DNA of 64,000 bases from Trichomonas vaginalis G3 (taxonomy: Eukaryota > Parabasalia > Trichomonadida > Trichomonadidae). Location of the stretch: contig NC_067205.1 in the NCBI RefSeq assembly GCF_026262505.1, positions 10,540,001-10,604,000 on the forward strand. The letters run 5' to 3'. Numbering within the stretch: position 1 is the stretch's first letter; every line of letters starts with the position of its first letter. Position numbers and translations under genes: made by a program. This document shows positions 59,645 to 64,000 of the stretch, piece after piece. The notes under the pieces are model-generated. The model did no database searches and was not told the origin of the DNA. It saw only the letters and a list, made by a program, of their open reading frames with translations.

Positions 59645-60021
59645 ATTTCCTTGTTATTTCAATATTTTATATCTTGTTAATCTCTTTATTAATACTCTCC
59701 TTCTCATTTAAACGCTTGATTTGTTTACTTTAATTTGATCTCAAATTTTTAATACTAAATATATTACCATTATACATAGAACTTAAACGTTCTCTAAAAA
59801 TAAGTCAATTAGAATTTGTTTTTGCTAAATTTGGAAATTCTATTTCATAAATTCAACACAAAACTGAGTTAAGTATAGCTTAATTCTAAAAAATAACATG
59901 TTTGGTTGTCTTCAATTTACAAAATTATATAATTTGTTCATAATTTTAATTAATTATCGTAAAAAGGAAGAGTTTGAATAATATTTTTATCACACAAACA
60001 TAGTATACAATACAAATATAG
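59645..60021. other. Convergent intergenic region
   Basis: AT-rich; no gene or structured element is seen. The IFT46 stop reads TTTAAATTT, so a UAAA, the known trichomonad polyadenylation signal, overlaps the stop codon. Confidence 0.45.
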
Positions 60022-61782
60022 TTATTCATCGACAAATGATGGGAAGTTTTGGAATTTGATATTAATTTTTTCAGGTTTTTCTGTTTGAATATCAAAAGCT
60101 GATGCTTGGAAATAGTTTGAATAAGTATTGCTCCAATATAGTTCTTCAGGAGCATAAACAAGTTCAGGAGGCTTGTTATCAGAGAAAATAATTGTTTCAT
60201 CTTCACTTTTTTCATCAGCAGGTTTCAAATTCTCAGTAAAATGGTCAGACAATCTTATACTGTTAATATAATGCTTTGCCATGAGGAAATCATCGTCAAG
60301 ATCGCATTTGAAGAAAGGATCTAAAGCAAGGAAACATGTTGCACCAAGTTCTTCCCAAATGTCTTGATCATATAATATTCCTGCCCTTGGACCAGCAATT
60401 ATACCTCCAAAGGATGTTTCTACCGTGAAAGATTGAACAACTTCTAATTCAGTACGAATTACAATTCTCGCAGCACTTTTTCTATCATTAGGGAAAGAAA
60501 ATTCGCAATTTTGCCATGAAAAAGCATCGCAAAGATAACTTAAGAGTCTTGGATAAGTCTTTTCAGTATCCTGGATGACTGTGCCATCATTTGGACATCC
60601 GAAAGCGAATGTTCCATGCAATCTTGAATGACCATGAAAATCTACAAACATTACGATTTTTCGTTGTTTCAAAATGCTTTTGATTTCACTTTTTGCTTTA
60701 GTAACAACAGGATGAAGAGTTTCATCAGGTTGAGACCATATCCTATTCAAGTCATCACCACTTAGAGAAACTCTGTAGTACCCTTCTATGACTCCATCGA
60801 TATTCATCATTGGGATAATCTTAAAAATGTAATTTTGTCTCAAAAACTTCGCGATTTTGTTGTCATCAATCAAAGCTTTGAAGAAACCTCTCATTAAGAA
60901 GCTTCCATTTGATTCACCAGGATGTATCCTTGCTGTTACAAATATACAATTCTTATTATCATCAGAGATAAACTCATTTGGCTCTGTGACTGTTAAAATC
61001 GGACAATCTCTTCCTCCTAAGGTTTGGGACAAAATGTCTTCTTTTACGAAACTGCATCGTTCCTTCCAGTTCTGTATATCTCTGCACAAGTCACTGTATG
61101 TATATGGAAGTGCATAAGCTAAGTAGATAACGTCATCATCATAAGGGAATGAAATTGTAAATGAAACTGTGTATCTCTTCTTGAAACGACGTTTTTGACC
61201 TGGAAGATTGCCATAACAGTAGTTCTCTCCACCTCTAGTCCAAGAGATGTTCTGTTCTTTGGCACGGTGCTCTGAATACCAGAAAATCTTAGTGCCTGAT
61301 GAAAAAATACTTCGCTTTTTGTGGAAACCTGTAATATAGAATGTATATTCTGTATTTTTGCGAGCATTCGTAATCCTAAAGTAAAACCATTGACAGGAGC
61401 CTTCCTTATTATGATCATATTCGAGAATTAGATTATATGTATTTTCTGAGACATGATAGGCTTCTGATAAGTTACCGCTTTCGAATTTTGAATCAAATCT
61501 AAGTATTGTATCGCTTTTATCTGTTGGAGGTTCAAGAATTGGATTAGGAGATAAAATATTATAAACAAGTTCGCCGGATTTATATATACCGCTTTTCATA
61601 GAAACTTCTTCGAGATTCTTTGCAAAAGTAGATTTTTCTTTTGATGGTTCTCCTGAATGGATTATATATAAATTATCTTTAAGGGTGGTGTCTGATATTT
61701 CAAATTCTTCTATTTCTTGTTCTTCTTCATTTATGATTTCGATATCATCTTCAAACACAATATTATCGCTATCGCTTGACAT
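60022..61782 (-). CDS. Cytosolic carboxypeptidase (M14, CCP/AGBL type), 586 aa
   Basis: CCPs are zinc metallocarboxypeptidases that trim glutamates from tubulin tails or side chains. The CCP N-terminal beta domain is visible (FDSKFESGNLSEAYHVSENTYNLILEYDHNKEGSCQWFYFRITNA). The catalytic domain has the zinc motif HPGES (His287, Glu290), the MNIDGVIEGYYRVSLSGDDLNRIW segment (NPDGV...R...G.DLNR in the family, here with Ile for Pro), the third ligand region FHGHS (about 382-386), and the catalytic Glu in FTVETSFGG. Length is close to the short AGBL members (CCP4/6 type). Together with IFT46, it fits a flagellated cell with glutamylated axonemes. TTCATT directly before the ATG fits an initiator. 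Confidence 0.95.
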   Translation of the reverse strand: MSSDSDNIVFEDDIEIINEEEQEIEEFEISDTTLKDNLYIIHSGEPSKEKSTFAKNLEEVSMKSGIYKSGELVYNILSPNPILEPPTDKSDTILRFDSKFESGNLSEAYHVSENTYNLILEYDHNKEGSCQWFYFRITNARKNTEYTFYITGFHKKRSIFSSGTKIFWYSEHRAKEQNISWTRGGENYCYGNLPGQKRRFKKRYTVSFTISFPYDDDVIYLAYALPYTYSDLCRDIQNWKERCSFVKEDILSQTLGGRDCPILTVTEPNEFISDDNKNCIFVTARIHPGESNGSFLMRGFFKALIDDNKIAKFLRQNYIFKIIPMMNIDGVIEGYYRVSLSGDDLNRIWSQPDETLHPVVTKAKSEIKSILKQRKIVMFVDFHGHSRLHGTFAFGCPNDGTVIQDTEKTYPRLLSYLCDAFSWQNCEFSFPNDRKSAARIVIRTELEVVQSFTVETSFGGIIAGPRAGILYDQDIWEELGATCFLALDPFFKCDLDDDFLMAKHYINSIRLSDHFTENLKPADEKSEDETIIFSDNKPPELVYAPEELYWSNTYSNYFQASAFDIQTEKPEKINIKFQNFPSFVDE

Positions 61783-62037
61783 AATGAAGAAAAAACAATA
61801 AGATTTTTAGGCCATAAACTATATTAAAATAAAATGGCTATGGAGTTAAACTTATACCTTGTTAGAGTCAGGTAATATCAGGAAATTTTATTTTGATATT
61901 TTTTTAAAACATGTGAAAATTCCAAAAAAATCAGGAGGGTAATAAAAGGAGACAAATGACATACTTCCCTTGTGATTTATGAATAGATATAAATTAATTT
62001 TTTTTCTAAAACTTCAACTCTAACTTAATAAATGTAA

Positions 62038-62120
62038 CCGACCCATAGCTCAGTTGGAATAGCATGGGACTGGAGAATTGTGGTTATATCGGGGTCACTG
62101 GTTTGAATCCGGTTGGTCGA
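62038..62120 (+). tRNA. Degenerate tRNA gene, tRNA-Tyr-like with possible short intron
   Basis: Both internal pol III promoter boxes are present: A box TAGCTCAGTTGG (62046 onward) and B box GGTTTGAATCC (about 62100-62110), followed by T runs from 62124. A region of 83 nt starting CCGACC and ending GGTCGA can pair as an acceptor stem only with a one-base offset. The anticodon loop would be CTGGAGA followed by about 11 extra bases, a layout like intron-bearing eukaryotic tRNA-Tyr (CTGTAGA plus intron), but the anticodon reads GGA and the 3' anticodon stem does not pair well. It may be a pseudogene or an unusual tRNA. I could not fold it into a clean cloverleaf. Confidence 0.5.
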
Positions 62121-62317
62121 CTTTCTTTTTATTTTTTTTTGTATTGTTGCCCTAACCTTGATCTTCCACTTCTATTTTCATGTTATCCAAGAGTAATTGA
62201 ACAGAATTATAACTTATTTAGCTAAATACTAAGTCAAAGTGCTAATATACGTCTTTTCATGATAAAATCATCATTAGTAGTAGGATAGGAAGGGTTTAGT
62301 GACTTTTTTTGTTACGT

Positions 62318-62532
62318 CTATATATAGATGAAGGTATATTTTCACATCTTCTATATATAGATGATATAAAAATTTTTTCTTACGTTTTTTAAGTCATGAA
62401 TTCGTAAGAAAGCGCGACATTATTAAATAAATTAGTAATAAATATTATATACTAAACACATTAAAAAAATTAACATTAATTTTAAAATAATTTATTTTTT
62501 TATCTTTTATAAAAGAAGCTATATATAGATGA
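62318..62532. repeat. Three copies of CTATATATAGATGA
   Basis: Exact copies lie at 62318-62331, 62351-62364 and 62519-62532. The core CTATATATAG is palindromic. The last copy overlaps the start codon of the next reading frame. They may mark the end or promoter of the block that follows. Confidence 0.7.
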
Positions 62533-63116
62533 TGTCAGATATTCCGCGATTAATTAAACATTGTTTAAATCCTGAATGGGTTAAACTTCAATTTAAAAAG
62601 GAAGATTGTGAATTATTAAATGAATATGAAAGCCAAAATAAGCTAATGAGGTATAAATATAATGATAAAGAATATTTAATTTCATGGAATCAATGGAGTC
62701 ATAATCAAAGACCTCATAAACGAGAAGAAGAAATTGAAAATAATGAAATGGAAATCATTGATGACATTAAAGAGGATGGAATTCCTAAATTTTGTAGAAA
62801 AACCTTTAGAACTAAGTTAGGCGCATATAAACGTAGAGTATTAAATCCTGAATATCTTAAACATATATTTAAAAAGGAAGACTGTGAATTATTAAACGCT
62901 AATGAATATGAAAATGCTAAATCAAAACTGAGATATAAATATATTGGAAGTGATGAAAGGTGTAAAGATAAAGATAAAGTTTATACAGTTTCATATAATA
63001 ACTGGCACACGTTAGGGATAAGAAAACATTTAGGAGATTATGGTAAAAGTTCCGAATTCTTCAAATCTAGTATGTATGAGAGAGTAAAAGAAATCAGATA
63101 TAATTATCATTCATGA
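62529..63116 (+). CDS. Unrecognised protein with a duplicated domain, 195 aa
   Basis: Two copies of one domain are evident, residues about 3-60 and 98-172. Both share LNPE(W/Y)(V/L)K, FKKEDCELLN, (L/M)RYKY and a (S/N)(Y/W)N(N/Q)W motif followed by a basic stretch (RPHK / IRKH). No known family is assigned. The aromatic/basic character could suit a nucleic-acid-binding module. Together with the next two frames it stands out from the cellular genes by strongly A-rich coding DNA and tight spacing, and may belong to a large repetitive element extending beyond the window. Confidence 0.6.
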   Translation: MMSDIPRLIKHCLNPEWVKLQFKKEDCELLNEYESQNKLMRYKYNDKEYLISWNQWSHNQRPHKREEEIENNEMEIIDDIKEDGIPKFCRKTFRTKLGAYKRRVLNPEYLKHIFKKEDCELLNANEYENAKSKLRYKYIGSDERCKDKDKVYTVSYNNWHTLGIRKHLGDYGKSSEFFKSSMYERVKEIRYNYHS

Positions 63117-63225
63117 ATGAAAGATTCACTACCATAATGAAATAAAAAAAAATAAAAAAAATAAAAAAATAAACTTTAAAAATTCATGTCTTACATTTTT
63201 TGAATAATTTATTTTTTTAATTCGT

Positions 63226-63702
63226 ATGAAAATGAGTGAATCAAAATTCGTGACTGTGAATCAATTAATGAATAAACTTTCACCAATTCTCACCCATGTT
63301 AAACAAGTAGACGTTTATTTTGATGATTGCATAGAAAGTTTATTTTATAAAGGTAAGTTTAATATTAAACCTATTGCTTTTGCATTTGATGGTAAATTAA
63401 TCGAAAATTCAAAAATTTGGGAATTAATTCCGGATATTGAATTTATAACAAATATTAAGGATAAGTGGTTTAAACAACAAAACCTTTTCACTAAAGTTCT
63501 TTGTAGATTAATGATTAAAACTGAGGAAAAAGAATTTAACGGATTTAAATATCATCCATGTAAAATTTTAGAACTTGGTAACGAAAAACTTCAGAAAAAA
63601 TTAAACGAAAGACTATCAAAAGATAAAGTTGAAAGAGTAAATAAACTCACTAAAGGTAATGATGATGAAGATGAATTTGATGAGTTCAACATTGAACTTT
63701 AA
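63226..63702 (+). CDS. Unrecognised acidic-tailed protein, 158 aa
   Basis: No family is recognised. It has a mixed alpha/beta pattern (VDVYFDDCIESLFYKGKFNIKPIAFAFDGKLIENSKIWELIPDIEF), a Lys/Leu-rich helix and an acidic C-terminus (DDEDEFDEFN). It lies 109 bp after the preceding frame and 4 bp from the end of the convergent frame at 63707. Probably part of the same block. Confidence 0.55.
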   Translation: MKMSESKFVTVNQLMNKLSPILTHVKQVDVYFDDCIESLFYKGKFNIKPIAFAFDGKLIENSKIWELIPDIEFITNIKDKWFKQQNLFTKVLCRLMIKTEEKEFNGFKYHPCKILELGNEKLQKKLNERLSKDKVERVNKLTKGNDDEDEFDEFNIEL

Positions 63703-63706
63703 GAAA

Positions 63707-64000
63707 CTAATGATTATTTGAATTTATGAAATCAATTATTTGATTCATTCTTTCTTCAATCTCTTCTATTCTTTTTGTTAAATCATCTATTTTCATTAAT
63801 GAGGTGATTCTTGATTGAGGAATAGATTTTAAACTAACAACACCTTTTATTTTTGAAATTTTGAATCCATGACCCTCCGGGTCTTGGACTCTGTCCTCAA
63901 CTTTAAACATTTTATTCAATTTACACGTTGTCAATTCTTCAAATAATTTTTTATTATTAGCATAATAATCATTAAATTCTTCAACAGATGAAAAAATTTT
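63707..64000 (-). CDS. Partial unrecognised protein with C-terminal coiled coil
   Basis: The frame is open to the window edge, so the N-terminus is missing; about 97 codons are visible. A middle segment reads FKVEDRVQDPEGHGFKISKIKGVVSL, and the last 30 residues are a clear heptad helix (MKIDDLTKRIEEIEERMNQIIDFINS). No family is assigned firmly. C-terminal coiled coils of this style are common in proteins of large trichomonad repeat elements (Maverick/Polinton type), so this block may be the margin of one. That is a weak inference. Confidence 0.5.
   Translation of the reverse strand, partial: KIFSSVEEFNDYYANNKKLFEELTTCKLNKMFKVEDRVQDPEGHGFKISKIKGVVSLKSIPQSRITSLMKIDDLTKRIEEIEERMNQIIDFINSNNH

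Noticed and set aside
1-64000. CRISPR arrays or bacterial operons
   Set aside because: No regularly spaced direct repeats with unique spacers are seen, and gene content and promoters are eukaryotic.

Overview
The window looks like nuclear DNA of a trichomonad flagellate (Parabasalia), most likely Trichomonas vaginalis or a close relative. The supporting signs are very AT-rich intergenic DNA, intron-free genes on both strands with short spacers, trichomonad-type initiator sequences (TCA, pyrimidine, A/T) just upstream of many start codons, a mariner transposon of the kind abundant in T. vaginalis, single-pass surface proteins (one with an NPxF-type tail), and a conserved set of eukaryotic proteins including flagellar ones (IFT46, a Tctex dynein light chain, a cytosolic carboxypeptidase). 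The species is inferred from style and gene content, not proven.

Layout. 1-3.9 kb: a surface-protein gene split by a 1.3-kb mariner copy with clean ends and a decayed transposase. 4.5-5.2 kb: a small unrecognised basic protein. 5.65-25.7 kb: one uninterrupted reverse-strand frame of about 6,680 codons encoding a giant, charged, modular repeat protein with a long coiled coil near its C-terminus. 26-36 kb: a GT61-like glycosyltransferase, ribosomal protein eL29 (58 aa), an ankyrin protein, a coiled-coil protein divergent from a Tctex-type dynein light chain, and N-myristoyltransferase. 37-43.5 kb: a bacterial-type SH3b/GH19 peptidoglycan or chitin hydrolase, a HAP40/F8A-like protein, a Pro/Thr-repeat surface protein and a GNAT acetyltransferase whose start codon seems lost. 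43.7-51.6 kb: unrecognised and coiled-coil proteins, an ankyrin pseudogene, a 510-bp foldback element with 9-bp flanking direct repeats, and a secreted thioredoxin-fold-like protein. 51.9-61.8 kb: tRNA dihydrouridine synthase, BUD23 rRNA methyltransferase, a Tup1-like WD40 corepressor, a KANSL2-like zinc protein, IFT46 and a cytosolic carboxypeptidase. 62.0-64 kb: a degenerate tRNA-Tyr-like gene, then a different-looking AT-rich block with a short repeated motif and three unrecognised frames that may be the edge of a large repetitive element.

Together this is mostly ordinary core genome (translation: eL29, Dus, BUD23; transcription and chromatin: Tup1, KANSL2-like; flagellum and tubulin: IFT46, CCP, Tctex; lipidation: NMT) with lineage-specific surface and structural proteins. 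The least explained items are the giant modular protein, a recurring AAAAGTGACA motif right before a subset of start codons, and the foldback element inserted a few bases upstream of one such motif.
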